A DNA stretch of 64,000 nucleotides from Malachius bipustulatus (GCA_910589415.1 OU342630.1:64910186-64974185); one strand, 5' to 3'; positions 48,403 through 61,650 are shown, counted from the first letter of the stretch. Notes: generated by a model not told the origin, from the letters alone. Made by a program: numbers and translations.

Positions 48403-48550
48403 GCCCGTATTCACAAACGATAATTTCCTAAATAATTACGTAATCAATTATACCCATCTCACTCTATTGCAAAAAAACTGCATATCTCCATCTCCACTCA
48501 TTTAATTAATTACGTAATTATTTAGGAAATTATCGTTTGTGAATACGGGC
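48403..48550. mobile_element. Hairpin MITE, intact copy (GCCCGTATTCACAAACG)
   Basis: GCCCGTATTCACAAACGATA and about 22 further bases are exactly inverted at the right end. The loop carries TACCCATCTCACTC. The 148-bp element lies just upstream of the CARMIL first exon. A degraded relative is at 32665-32812. Confidence 0.8.
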
Positions 48551-48950
48551 ATGTACCTTATTTATTAGTCATGATAAGAGAAATCAGTATTATTAATGAA
48601 CATAAAAATGTTTAGATAATAAATAAATTTGAAAATAAAATAATATACCTCACTCATGCGTACTTGGAGGTTTAAAGTTGTCTGTAGTATCCCCAATTTT
48701 GTACAGTGACCTGCTGAAGGGAGAAGGCTAGTGGGACAGAGATAGAGACAGAGAGAGAAGGATTCATCGGACATTGGATTCTGCTGGTCTGGTTTCCGTC
48801 TTGTCTCGGGAACTCGGATAAAAAAATGTTTCCGGAGGCCTACAGACGTGTATTTATTATGTGTTAATTACAGTGAGATGTTATTTTTTGATATTCTGTA
48901 TTATTTTGAATGATATGGTTTGGATAAATGAACTCAAATAATTATTCCTG

Positions 48951-51900
48951 ATGAAGAGAATGTCAACTAGATCCCAGCTTACCAAAGATTTGAATGGTAA
49001 GTGATTCAGGAGCGACCTAATAAACGGAAACTCCAGTGTTTACACATCCCACTTTAGGGGAGTGTCAATAATAATATTTTTGCGTGGTCCCGTTTGAAAT
49101 TTCCAATCATTAATTCTGCAGTTTTAAATCGGGGACAGTTAGTTGCATTTGCATATTTAGTACCTGCTTGGGATGCTAATTTTCTTTTTGAAATATTCAA
49201 AAATTTCTAATTTACAATAATAAATTTCTAGTTCTAGCACAATATACCTAATAATAATTAATTAAGTAGTTATAGTTACTTATTGCAGATAATATATCCC
49301 TATTACTGCTAAATTTCTTGGAAAAGGTGCTCAATTATTATTAATTGGACACAGTTTATCTTTGAATAAAAAATGTAATGTAACCACAAAATAATATATG
49401 ACTCAGCTTGACATTAATTATTATTTATCTGAGTTATTGTTAATACCGTAAAATAATAATTGGTGTCACTGGAGAAATTTGGTAGAGCATAGCATTATTT
49501 CGTGACTGTCCAGTATTCCAATTATAGAATTCTTTGTTATACCTATAAATGGAATATTTTGCTTTAATTAGACACCTTCCATGTCTACATATACAGGGTG
49601 TTGAAAAACTCGTGGAAAAAATCTACAACACACTATGATATTATGGTGTTGTGGGATTTCAAAAATCAAAACAAAAAAATTGTATCTTGAATCGAGCCTG
49701 AAACCTCTTTAATATTATGATATTCTATGGTTGCAGTTTGCAGTCATAAGTACTTATTTGTCAGTTTGTCACAATTTAGCTGTCTAAAAAATTTGAAATT
49801 GTGCTTGTCATTATCAATTAAATGTCAAATTCTGCAGTAAATATTAGAAATTATTTTTTTCGTAACAAAATTACCTGTAGTTTCTTGTATACTATTAAAA
49901 CTTTTTTCAAAAATGGAACTATGTATGGTATAATTGCGAGGTTTATTGTTTGTAATTATTGTAACTAAATTAAACCTGTTGTTGGCACTGTTAGTGCTTG
50001 TCAAATAATAAGTCAAATTATGCTAATGTCAAAATATTAGAACTGTCATTAAAAAACCAAAACCACAAACCACAGACAATTGAAAGACAATTTCCGAACC
50101 AACTTTCCAACTTGCTGGTGCCAATGTTGCCAATTTTTTTCTCTCCTTTATTTTTTATGTATTTTGAAAATGAATTAATTTAATTATGTTTAAACACCAT
50201 TTTAACCAGTATTTCTTCTTTAAAATTTGTCTTAAAATGTTTTTAAATGGAAATTTCATAAGAATTTTGATTCGTGCACGGAAAATTAGAATTTGAATTT
50301 CCTATTAACATTTCCTATTTGAACATCCTACGCATGTTGTAGGAAAATTTTATATCTCGAAAACTAGAGTAGCTAGAAAAAAAATTGAAAGCAGGTATAT
50401 TCTAATTTTTCAATACAGAGCAACTTGTTATTAATTTTTTTCCATTAGTTTTTCAACACCCTGTAGATGGCGTAAATAAATGGGATGAATTTAAGACCAA
50501 TAGTTGTCATATTTAATTTACTTGACGGTTTGGAAAAATACATTAAATCTAAAAAAATCACATTTTCTACTTAGGCAGCAAAAGTATAATTTTTAAGCAT
50601 CAGGCAGCAAAATAGCAAGCTTAGTGACAATCGGCGAAAAATAATTTTGTTATTAATTAATAAGTAGAGCAGATAAATGGGAAAGAACTTTCACAAATCC
50701 CAACTGAAGCGAGAGAATATAGCTGGCTAAAAGCACAAGTGTGCGAAGGCCATTGGAAAGAATACAGGTGTCCGTAAATTAATGGGACATAGCTCAGCTA
50801 CAGCTTTGCGAGTTGCGACCTCAAGGAAAAGCGATTAAACGAAACATATCTGAGTACAAAAGTGCTTCCTCAAGAAGTTATGGCACCTCGAAGAAGAAAA
50901 TTTGAAATATAAAATTGTGTATATTTCGGTAACCAAAGTAGCGATCAAGCTGAAAATTGGTATACGTCACTTTCAGAGGCAGTCAAATGATATTAGCGTC
51001 AAAGTCTTGTAGCATAATGCAGAGGGCGCTGTCGGCAGAATATTTCCGTCTGTCTTTTATCATATTTTTTTATGATCAATAATTCTGGTTACTATTGGTA
51101 AACTTTATGGAGCGTACGTTATTTTTACATAAAAACGTTATACTTATTTCATGTCGGGAAAATGCATCGTTTTCAAGGAAAACGCATCTAAGCGTTTCTA
51201 AGCATATATTTCGTTTAATCGCTTTTACCTTAAGGTCGCAAAGCTGTAGCTGAGCTATGTCCAGAGGCGGATTTACAAATGTGCCGCCTATAGGCTAAAT
51301 CAAATCGCCGCCTATGGTATTATTTAACCCCTGTCGCCTAGGGTCCGGGGGTCCTCCCCTCGCGAAATTTTTTGAATTATTTGCTAAAAAAGTGATGAAG
51401 GGATCGCAAAAATGCCAGAATTTTTATTCTGTAAAAAAGTTTAGCTGCTTGCAAAGGCAAGTGCAGCGCCCCCTCAGGCCTTGTGCTCTATAGGCTCTAG
51501 CCTTATTTGCCTGTAGATAAATCAGGCCGTGTTCTTGTGGACTTCAAATAGAATATGAATTTAATGGCGAAGCGGGGTTTTGAAAACGGTTTTCCCCACT
51601 CGATAAAGCGCCGCAGGCAAATTTTTTTTCAATATCCCACGCAATTTCTCAGCACTCGAAAATATTTTTGGTCTTCGAAAATTTGCCGCCTACAAAAATT
51701 TGCCGCCGTAGGCTATAGCCTACCTAGCCTAATCGGAAATCCGCCACTGGCTATGTCCCATTAATTTACGGACACCCTGTAGAAATAATTTATTAATTTC
51801 ATTCACTTGGCCATTGTTGTCATCGTGGTTTAGCTGAAGTTTTAAGTTCACATCATGAATATGGTCCTGAAGTTTTCACTTAATGAGGCCACCCCAATGT

Positions 51901-54900
51901 ACTTTTTAGTCATTGAAATTGTATGAATTGGCAAACCTGCAACTGTCAAATGCTTGTTTGTATTTGGAACCCTAGCTGTTTGCCCCTCCCACTGATGTCA
52001 TCACTGACGGCGCCTATAGATAATTTAAGAACAGAAGACTTGTAAAATTTTGTATTACGATATCTGGTTGGCTAATAAGTTCCAAGGGGCTAGCTAAACT
52101 CAATTTTTGGCCAATCAGGAATCCAAATCGAAAATTTCAGGAGTCAAATGTCATTGTGATTAGTGATGGACATGTTCGAAAGCTTTAGAGATTGTCGAAT
52201 AGTTGTAATTCGAATACATGTGATAATCGAATGGTCAAATAATAAAGTGGTAAAATTAAAAAGACTTGAAAGTAAAAATTAAAATAACAAAACGAGTCCT
52301 GCTGCACTAAAAAATCAGTTGTTTGAGATTACTTTAACACATTGACAGACTGGGGTAAAGTGCAGACTGTGTATTAAACAATTGAAATTGTTTGGCAATA
52401 CTTCAATTTTAAGCGATCATTTAAAAAACCGGTACAAGAAAAAGAGACAATTTGAAAATTCACATTTGAAAAAATGGCTTCATTACTACAGATGTAAATC
52501 GAAGGTCCACAGCAATTTGAATCTTCGACACTTCACAGTTATCAAAAATTGACTGAGTCAGCAAATTAATAACAATGTCTTAATTGATTAGTCAGGTGTC
52601 TAACTTGACAGTAGCGAAAAATATATCCAAATATATTATTCTGCCTACACCCTTTGACATTATTAATGCAATTTTTGTCTGTCATATTATGTGAATAATA
52701 CCTATAAGGTATGTGGAGGGTTATGCCGGATTAAGAAAGTTTAGAGACTTTTGGGTTAAAAGATTATATCTACTCCCTTATACAGATGATCCTGAAATAG
52801 CAAACATGGATAGTACCACAACTACCATGGAATTCATTGTGCATTAACGATTCTAAGTTCATTTAATTTTTCTCCAGCACGGCTTCCTTGAGAAGATATG
52901 ACCAATTTTGTGGAAAAAAAAGTGACAACACTGCACTCGATAGAAAGAAAAATATAGTCTTAGGTCTATTACCATGGAAACATTAAATGAACAAAATTTC
53001 AAAGAATTATCGCTGCAAGGATACCGTATCCCATAATATTATTCAAAATCTATTTTAGTTCCATTATCAAGCCCAAATTTCATGCCACATTGACAAATTT
53101 TATTGGATTCGAGGAACAGGTAGAATTCGAATGCCTGTAATTCTGTTACTGATTTAAAAAAAAAATAGTTTTGTAAAATCATGTGTTTTGCCACCGAAAG
53201 CTGCTACTGAAATATCTCAGTAACGAAGGCAAGGAAACAATTTTTGTGCTAAATTTACAGTTTTTCTGAACAACCTTTACCTCTACAACCTCTTCCGGCC
53301 CGAGGCTCATGCAGCAAACGGGTCTTTCCGAGATAGTGACGTAGCTCACTTCCAGGAATTCTGGCTCATGACATTTCGGACGGGCTGTAGTTACTGTAAC
53401 TAAATTTGTACCCTTAGGTGGCGTTATTCAGTGACGTATTTGTTTATTATTAGGTGAAAAACATAATTCGTCAGGGTTATGTGCAGTTTCTGTACACTGT
53501 TGTCAGATGTGTGTTGTTTAAGCTAGTTATGACTAGTAACGTATTTTTATTTAATTAATAATCAAAATTGTCAAATATAAAATTTGTCAAACCATTCAAT
53601 TTGAAAAGTAATACTTATAATAATAATAAATTAGGTAAGTATTTAAGTAGTTAGATTTAGATTTATCGTGAGTGGGCCATTGTGACACCTCCACTGCGAC
53701 CGAAGGTCTATTGTGGCTCACATCTAGTCGTGATAGTGCTACATTAACCCCATCAGGTCAGCCTCTTTGAGGAAGCTTGACTATTTTGACTGTTGTTAAC
53801 GTATCCAGGTCCTCTGGTGTGATAAAAAGTTAGGTAGTATAGTAAGTGGGTGCATCATAAAATCATTTTTGTTCCTATATGCTATTGGGAGTAGATAAAG
53901 TATAGTACAACTGAAATGTAAGATAATTATGCACTCGTGGAATTACAAATTACACACTGGCGGCAGTTCATGTGTAATATACTATTACTACACCATATCG
54001 GTAAAGTTCAAGTCAGTGGTATTGTGGATCTGTGTCCTCTATAATGAAATATGGGTGGTAATCCAAGGTGATTATTATTTAGGTATCTGAATCACGCTAA
54101 ATTTTATAATTTGCTCAGGTTATCTGCTTTATGGTTGTTATCTATTATTGCTGAGATTTGCTCATGGTTCATTTAAAATACAAAATAAGTGTTATTATTA
54201 TTACAATTAGTTATTGTTATAACTACTTATCTTAAAAGAACAAGCCAAATAAAGAACAAAAAAGATATGCAAAGAAGAAAATACGAATTATTTTTAGTAC
54301 AAAATAAATAATTAAGTTTACTGTTTAATATTTTATGTTTTTTTTACTCTGTTTTAATGATCTCACCTTTATTAGAGATACAGGCTTAGTTTAATTGAGA
54401 AAAATAGTAATTCCACATTGAAGATTATCAAAAACTATAATGGAAAAGTTACTTTATATTTTCATCTTTCTGTTAATAAATTAGAAAATTGATTTCCCAA
54501 AATTTACCTTTTACCTTTTCCAAAATAACGCAAAAACAGAGAATTATTTGATGATTTTAAACGACATTTGAAATATTTGAATAGTTCCCCAGTGGTGCAA
54601 CATTTTCTCAATTTAATCGAATCTGTTTTCAAATACATATCCTGTGAATTTTTATTTTGGACAGAATGTTGAAGAAATGTTGGAAAATGACTTTCATCCC
54701 TTTTTTTTAGATAAGTAAAATATTTAGTCCAGACTCTTTTATATTAAACATGGTATAATAAGTGAAATAAATAATGTCTACATTTTAAATTAAAATAAAC
54801 CACGTTACTGTCCAAGCCATTTGCTAATAGGGTGTTAATTAATTAATTAATTGAGTAATTAGTGTTAATTAATGATGCATTAAATATTAATTTTCTTTAA

Positions 54901-57900
54901 TTTTTGAAAACCGGTAGTGAGATATAAAAAGAATAAGGAAAGTCAGTATGTCAAGGCAATATCCTTTTATAAAAGCCAGATTGTTGAAGAAATTTATCAA
55001 ATTACAGTTTCCTATTTTCAAATTAAGAGAAGTCGCTAAGTAATTATTGTACTGTAGAATTGGGGGAATTACAATTTAGGGGTTTTTAAAAAAGAATTGC
55101 AAGGAATTACTGCCAAGGTGGCCTAATTATTGAACAATAGTGGCCTCACATTTTTTTCTCATGAAAATGAAAACTATAATTATGAAAAACTTCTTTATCA
55201 TAAATTAAGTAGGTAATCTTAGTGGGTGAAAAAATTATAAAAAATGGCAGTTTAAAAAATAATAATTTTTACATTTGGAAAGATAAATAATTTTCAAAAA
55301 TTTCCAACTCTAAATTATTGTTATTGGCTAGGTATCTCTGCCTGTAAACGCCCTTTAAACACTAATAAAACTATCCTTTTTTTTATTTTATTAATTTATT
55401 GATGATAGGTACTAATGTAACAAAATTTATTATTACAGACAGTATCAAATCATCGGTTGGGAACAAGGTGAAGATACTGTTCAAAAATGTGGTCAGATTG
55501 GAAACTAAGGGCGACAAGACTGAAAATCGTGTGCTGGTAAGTTGGACTGGGCATTCTTTCCTTTCCAGGCTTTTTATATCATTTTAACATTTACAGGTAT
55601 TCTCACCATGTCGAATATTACTTCTCACTGCAAAAGTGCCAACAAAGGTAAGTGTTTACATTTCATGATTCAATAAATTCTGTATAGCTAGTCATCTTAC
55701 AATTGAATCAGTCATTTGAGAAACCACACAAGTCCACCTATGCTATGACCGAAAATGACTTTTCAGCACAGATGCGATTCTTACATGTCAGTGGATGTTT
55801 CCGCGGAGAAACCACGCACGTAGCTCGTTTCATTGTGTAGACAACTGGGAGTTAAATTACCCAGTGCATTTTAAAACAATACCAAAATCCTCTACCAGAC
55901 AGTTTTTTTCAATTATCTCAGCTATGTATTTTTGTGACTTGTGTGGTTTCTCAAATGACTGATTCAATTATTATTATTATCAACTTTTTGTTCAGATCGA
56001 TACTCACTTCCATTACCTGGAGATCCAAGCGTTGGAAAGCAAACGAGGCAATCAGTTGAGCCTTACCGTCAACGACAAGGTCTACTCGTTCCTGTGCGGC
56101 GAAGACTCGACCTGCAGCACCGAAGTGGACAACATGATCGGGGCTCTCAGCAACGCTGTACGCAACATCTTCCCCACCGTTCCCTTGCAGCACATCATCA
56201 AGAAGGTCACACTTTCTCTAACCTCTCTTCTTTCGCTCACATTCATTCCCGTTATAGATCGAAGTGATTCCGATGACGAGGCTTCAACAGCTACGCGACC
56301 TAGAGGCGATCGCGAGCAGCCGACGCGAAGTGGGACCGTGCGGAGGCTTCTCCGCTCAGTACGCTTGCATGTGCGATTATCACTCCATCCCGTACCGAGA
56401 AGAGGTTGCATGGGACATTGATAACATTTACGTTGCTCTCAATACTAGAGAGCTCTCTTTCAAAGATTTTGATTACCTCGATCAGAAGTGAGTGATTCCG
56501 AAACGATTCTTGCGGTTACGTATAAATACAATTTTATTGTTTGCAGAGACCTGCTTCCTATCATTAGTGCTCTTGAATACAACACCTGGTTTACTCGACT
56601 AAAAGCGAACCAGGTGCGACTGTCCCACGACAACATGGAACGCGTATTGTATGTAGCCAAGCGCTCCCTCAACCTGGAAGGTCTCTTCTTGGAGAACCTG
56701 AACTTGAAAGCCGATTTCTGTAACAAATTGTCCAGCGTGCTCAAGGCTAATACCGGCTCGGCACTGCACACACTAGATTTGTCCAACAACTCGCTTGAAG
56801 ACAAAGGGGCTTCGTACCTGGCAGGTGCCATCGCTCGAATGGGTAAGGGGCTTGTCCATCTTGGCCTGTCCCATTGCTCGCTCAGTGCTAAAGGTGTAGG
56901 GCAACTGGCGACCGCTCTCGTTGCTACCGGTGCTTCTACTCTTACACATTTTGATCTCAGCGGAAACAGCCTTAAGGATGATCTTACGGTGAGTTTATTT
57001 TTATGTAGGTTGAATGTTGAATGTATAAAATAAAATGGGTTGAAAATGTGTTCAGTTAGTTATTCCTGGTGACATTAATAAATAAATTAAAACAAAAATG
57101 ACAAAATGATTTATGATTTACATCAATCTAAAGAAAAATAAGTTATTTCTAATCAAGGACATATTTTGCACCTTTTTTTAACTACCCTGTATATTTTGTA
57201 TGTTTTTATCTGTTTTTGCTTTTAGGGCTTGCATAATTTCCTATCTCAGGCCAGTGCCCTCCAGCATCTGGACATTTCTTCAACTGATGCTATTTTAGAA
57301 AATGTAAGTTGCTACCAGAAAATTTATAAATTTTTGTAAAACTCGTAATACTATCTTAGGATTAAGTTTTTGTAAGTAACCTTTAAGAAATTGAACTTCT
57401 CAGTAGCATTAGTAAAAAATAAAAAAATTAACGATTCTGAAGTATTAAAAAAAGCTCCATCTCCATTTGGTTGAAATTTTAGAAATGTTCTTATCAATTT
57501 TAGCTGTTTGGTTCGTTGGTACGTGGTTGCACCACAAATCTAGTCCACTTGAATGTGTCTCGGAACCCGTTCAGTAGCAAAAAGAGCAAAGAGGCCCCCA
57601 TCGCGCTCAAACAGTTCTTCAGCACCACCCTCAGTCTCAAGTACCTCAACATGGCACACTGCAAGCTACCTCAGGAAGCTTTGAAGTAAGTAGAAAACTA
57701 TGGCTCGGTTAAGATGGAGTGTAACGGGTTTTGGTTGCAGGAATTTACTGCTGGGTCTGGCCTGTAATGAATTCACCAAAGAGATGACGCTAGACATAAG
57801 CAATAACAATCTGGGCAGTCAAGGAGCGCACGTGCTCGAATCGTGTGTCCACGGGGTGCGCTGTATCTCCGGCCTTGACATTTCTGAAAACAGTGAGTGA

Positions 57901-58957
57901 ATTTTATCCTTCTCAGCACTATCCCTTTTAATGCGTTTTAACCCTTCCTTGCAGATATGGACGGAGACCTAGCGGGTGTGTTGCTAGCCATCGGCAAGAA
58001 TCGATCTCTTCGTAAATTGACGGTAGGTCGTAGCATGAAAAAACACGGGGGCCCTGCAGTGGACGCCTTGGTGCAGCTGCTTCAGGACGAAGAATGTACA
58101 TTGCGCTCGTTACATATACCCGACTGTCGTTTGCGTTCTGATCTCTACAATTTGCTGAGTGCGTTAGGTGACAATCGATCTCTCGAAACACTGGAATTGA
58201 CAGGGAACGCCATGGGGGACCAGGGCGCTCGACTGCTAGCAAAAGCATTACAGATCAATACATCACTAGCGAACCTCTCTTTAGATAGAAACGGAATCAC
58301 GACTCAGGGCTACCAGGAGCTGGCGTACGCGCTGGAGAGCAATCGAAGCCTGCGACACATTCCTTTTCCCTTACACGACGTCGCCCCTTGCATGAAACAA
58401 TCAGCGGCCGGTACCGAACTGCTCTGGCGCCGCATCCAGGAGTCGCTCGAGAGGAACGTCTCGCTGCAGACCAACGCCGTGGGCGGCAAGAATAAGGGAG
58501 CGCAAGGACCGCCGATGCAGCCCAGCTTCTTGCTCATCAGCAAGCAGCAGGCTCTGGAGAGACTGGCGTCGCAGTGCCGGGATTTTGACGGGGAGGTAGA
58601 CCAGGCGACCGAGGCCGCGCTGGAGGACGCCGCCGCCGTCAAACAGTTGCCGGTGCGTCTGCAGGAGGCGGCCCAACGAGGAGGCGGGGGCGGCGGAGGG
58701 GGCGAGCATCCGGTGGAAGCGAAGCTCAGGGAGGCGGCCCGGGAAGTGAACAGAGTAGTGGAGGAGCAGATGAAGGTGACCATGGATCGGATGCTGCGTT
58801 GCTGTCGAGAGCTCTGTCCGCAGCTTTTGAGGGACGAAAGGCTTTTAGAAGAGATCGGGAAGGAGTGCCTGCAGATGCCACAACAGCCGTCCCTCGTTGA
58901 CCTTATTACTGCCGCCGTACAGCATCGAGCGGCCAGGGATATTCTCGACAGGGTCAG
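48951..58957 (+). CDS. CARMIL (capping protein, Arp2/3 and myosin-I linker), 5' part
   Basis: Ten coding exons are seen: 48951-48996, 55439-55536, 55597-55647, 55996-56205, 56258-56487, 56547-56988, 57226-57303, 57504-57685, 57741-57892 and 57955-58957. All phases match over 830 residues, and exon 10 ends at a donor (GTCAG|GTATGT). An in-frame TAA sits just upstream of the ATG at 48951; a second ATG is at 48960. Residues about 16-130 match the CARMIL PH-like domain (SSVGNKVKILFKNVVRLETKG). The invariant CGGFS...YREEVAWDI link follows, then 16-type leucine-rich repeats to about 640 (ending LRHIPFPLHDVAP). A helical dimerisation region comes last. CARMILs bind membranes, uncap actin filaments through a capping-protein motif and localise to the leading edge. 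That capping-protein-binding region is C-terminal and lies beyond this window or in unseen exons. A Gly7 tract lies in exon 10 (about 58684-58704). Confidence 0.95.
49592..50465. mobile_element. Mariner-type MITE (TACAGGGTGTTGAAAAACT)
   Basis: Left end TACAGGGTGTTGAAAAACTC matches the inverse of right end AGTTTTTCAACACCCTGTA with TA flanks. Size is 874 bp. Internal frames are not transposase-like. Confidence 0.7.
50763..51781. mobile_element. Mariner-type MITE with about 90-bp TIRs, interrupted by an hAT element
   Basis: TACAGGTGTCCGTAAATTAA, then GGGACATAGCTCAGCTACAG, is inverted at the right end. The right arm is split by the insertion 51262-51749; removing it restores the TIR. Confidence 0.8.
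51262..51749. mobile_element. Non-autonomous hAT element nested in the above
   Basis: The ends CAGAGGCGGATTTACAAATG and inverse (GGAAATCCGCCACTG) are hAT-like (CAGNGG). A perfect 8-bp target duplication GCTATGTC lies at 51254-51261 and 51750-51757. That length is the hAT hallmark. Size is 488 bp. Confidence 0.85.
52781..53389. mobile_element. Older inverted copy of the 41213-41843 MITE family
   Basis: The ends TACAGATGATCCTGAAATAG and ...CATTTCGGACGGGCTGTA are diverged forms of the family TIR. Interior blocks (ACCATGGAAACAT; GAGAAGATATGACCA) are the inverse of the 41213 copy. Confidence 0.7.
55702..55968. mobile_element. MITE in CARMIL intron 3
   Basis: ATTGAATCAGTCATTTGAGA (left) is exactly inverted at the right end, extending through AACCACACAAGTC for about 34 bp. 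Size is 267 bp, with no coding sequence. The superfamily is not assigned. Confidence 0.75.
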
Positions 58958-60119
58958 GTATGTTTTTTATAAATTTTCAAAAAATAACCTGGTCCAATCA
59001 GCATGTTTGTTAGGAGTTTAATTACGTGCATCCTCATCTAAGCCACTTGAGCGTGGCTTAAATATTTCCTACTTATTTCATTATTTAAAATGCCAAAGGC
59101 AGGTTGTTGAACAATTCTTTATAATAAAAGCATTCAAAAAAACGAAGAAAATTAAACCCAAAATTACAAATAAATCTATTTCAAATAGTGTATTGCTACT
59201 TTAGCAAAGCATCGTAGTTAAGTCACAGTCAATTTGATTGAAAACATACTTAACCTTTAAAAATTTTAGCTTGTCAAAGGTAGTTCAAAGATCAGCATTT
59301 CAAAAGGTACCAACATAATTATTCAAAATTGTCATTGCCAACCCTAAAGACCTCTGAAATGGCATAAATATAATACTTTTTTTTTGTGTCCTCGGAGGCT
59401 CTGTTGGGGACGGGTGTGACATTTTCCAACAAAAAGTGTCTGTCAAAAAGTTCGCACCATACAGTAAAATTTTCTATTATTCATCTTAAAAAAAAAATTG
59501 TCATAACTTTGTTCTTTTCAATAGAATAAATTTGGGCATAATGCACCCTAGAGCCATGATGTGAATTTTAGTTTCAGAGAAATTTAGAAATAAACTTCAA
59601 ATTAGAAAAAGAATATTTTGAAAATTGAAAGAGTTTTGAGGGAAATTAGGGCAAAATTCGTTAGATTGTCAGTTATGAAAGCAATGAACTTTATACAGGT
59701 GGTCAAAAAGTGTTAACTTTTGTTATTTAAACTTTTTACTCATTTTTCTCAGTGTAATTTTGAATTTTAATTATTTTGACTACAATATTAGATTGGGAAT
59801 GCGATTCAATAATATTCCCAAAAATTATCGGTCATAATCGTACCAATTAATATTGTTATGGGTCAGGGGTCCCACACTTACAAAATTGAATTTAAAGTCT
59901 GCAAATGTCTTTATTCTCTAACACAAATACAATTTATAAACTTATAAGCTCTAAATCTAAATAATCAGCTGTCCTCTTGTCTCCACACACAGATATTACA
60001 CCACTTGTCTATACCTACTTCACTTCTGTTTTCTACTTCACAATTCACTGTCACTAAATTCTACTGCTGACTACTTTGTGTCTTCCTTCCTCTGTGATAC
60101 TTCAGCTTTCACATTCATT
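58958..60119. other. Downstream CARMIL intron (or intergenic) sequence
   Basis: Begins with the donor after CARMIL exon 10. AT-rich; no further CARMIL exon is recognised. The stretch 59865-60119 has a different, CT-rich composition and may be a fragment of another retroelement. Confidence 0.4.
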
Positions 60120-61405
60120 AGATTATATTAGATACTTTATTGGTAATAATGCACATATGGTACTTTTACAAGTCAGGAACAAAGAAATAAGAATGCACAA
60201 AAATGCTATAATATAAGGTATACAGTTAAGCAAAATCAAACAGTTATACAAAATTGAAGTGACCATTGAGGTACTCGTCAATAGAGTAAAATGACTCTGA
60301 CAGTAGATAATTTTTAACCTTGTTTAGGAATACCTTTTCTGGAAGCATTCTAACTGAAAGTGGCAGTTTGTTGTAGAACATAATTCCGTAATAGTCAGTG
60401 CCTCTGCGAGTTCTCACAAGCCTATGAAAGTTTGGCAGAATGTTTTGGCTGTATCTAGTTTCATAGCTGCGATTCTCTCCGTGCAGTGTATATTCAGAGG
60501 TGTTCTGTTTGATGTATTTCAAACACTGATAAATGAATATGCAGGGAAACCCGAGCAACCCAAGTTCCGCAAAGCAGTATCGGCAACATTCACGGTACCC
60601 CACCCCAGCAATGACCCGCATGCATCTCCGTTGCATTTTGAAAATTCTTTATGCCTGTGGAGAATGACCTCAAGCAAGAACAGCATATGACATCACCGAT
60701 GAGAAGCAACCATGGTATGCTGTCATGACCGTATCCCGAGAGACAACGCCGTTTAGATTCCTGATTAGAAAAATTACTTTTGATAATTTAGCACAGAGTT
60801 GTGTTACATGTTCCATCCATATAAGTCCACGGTCCAGATAGACTCCAAAGAACTTGACCGATTTTGTGTCCAATTGGTTTATCTGTGTTCTTCTAAGAGT
60901 GAAGGTCACATGCTGGGTCTTGGATGTGTTGTCCAGGACGGTCATATTCCAGGCTGGTGGTGTCATCAGCAAACAACACAACCTCTACATCACTGACACA
61001 GCAGGGTAGGTCGTTAATAAAAATTAGGAAAAGCAGCGGTCCCAAAACCGAACCCTGAGGGACGCCACAACCACTAACTGCACGTTCAGAACAGTTACCA
61101 TCGTGATAAACATACTGCTCTCTTTCAGCAAGGTATGAATGGATTAATTGCAAGCTGCAATGGTCAAAGTTGTAATATGCAAGCTTTTCTATCATGACAT
61201 CATGAGAAACACAATCAAATGCCTTAGTGAGGTCATAAAAGGATGCAAACGTGTCCAGGCTCACTTCTAGACCACTTGCAACCATTTCCATAACTTTGTT
61301 TATCGCCAGGGTTGTAGATCTATTATTTCTAAATCCATATTGAGCACTCGTGAATTTAATTTATTCCGGTCAAAATATCTGTAAATTTGGTCTTTCATTA
61401 GAGAC
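60120..61405 (-). pseudogene. 5'-truncated, broken LINE reverse transcriptase
   Basis: Minus-strand frames show the RT palm. First comes FYDLTKAFDCVSHDVMIEKL (first catalytic Asp motif), then GVPQGSVLGPLLFLIFINDL, then LFADDTT (catalytic FADD). About 50-60 residues that normally follow are missing and the frame shifts. It resumes at SKTQHVTFTLRRTQINQL and continues through a thumb-like region to a stop at 60244. The element is non-functional. It is inserted between CARMIL exon 10 and the AK6-like gene. Confidence 0.85.
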
Positions 61406-61462
61406 ATTCATGAGAATTAAAAATTCACATTCAAGTTACTACTGACTCGTCTCGTAGAACGT

Positions 61463-61650
61463 GGAACCATTCTGGTATTTAGTAGAACTCACACTGGCCG
61501 TCAATGTGTCATTCTCCTGGCATGTGACTGGAATTGTCGTGAAAGTGTCATTTTCATGAAGGGCTGAGTCATCATAAAAATTGATGAAGTAAATAAACAA
61601 ATCTTTCTGGAATTGTTCGCAAAGGTGGGTTATTTCTCGTTATAATACAT
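61463..61650 (+). repeat. Dispersed repeat, second copy of 8878-9066
   Basis: Begins GGAACCATTCTGGTATTTAG and follows the first copy in the same orientation with indels. The region from here to 62220 has no recognised gene. Confidence 0.5.

Larger units (their letters stand above)
48997..55438 (+). other. CARMIL intron 1, transposon-rich
   Basis: A 6.4-kb intron (ATG|GTAAGT to TTACAG). It holds MITEs at 49592-50465, 50763-51781 (with a nested hAT element) and 52781-53389. The stretch 53400-55400 is AT-rich with short TTAA repeats near 54835-54890 and no recognised gene. Confidence 0.75.

Noticed and set aside
49825..50016. 63-codon minus-strand frame inside the 49592-50465 MITE
   Set aside because: AT-rich, low-complexity peptide with no transposase motif; expected by chance.
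58310..58783. 157-codon minus-strand frame with Ser/Pro-rich peptide
   Set aside because: It is the antisense shadow of CARMIL exon 10, including its Gly tract read as Pro.
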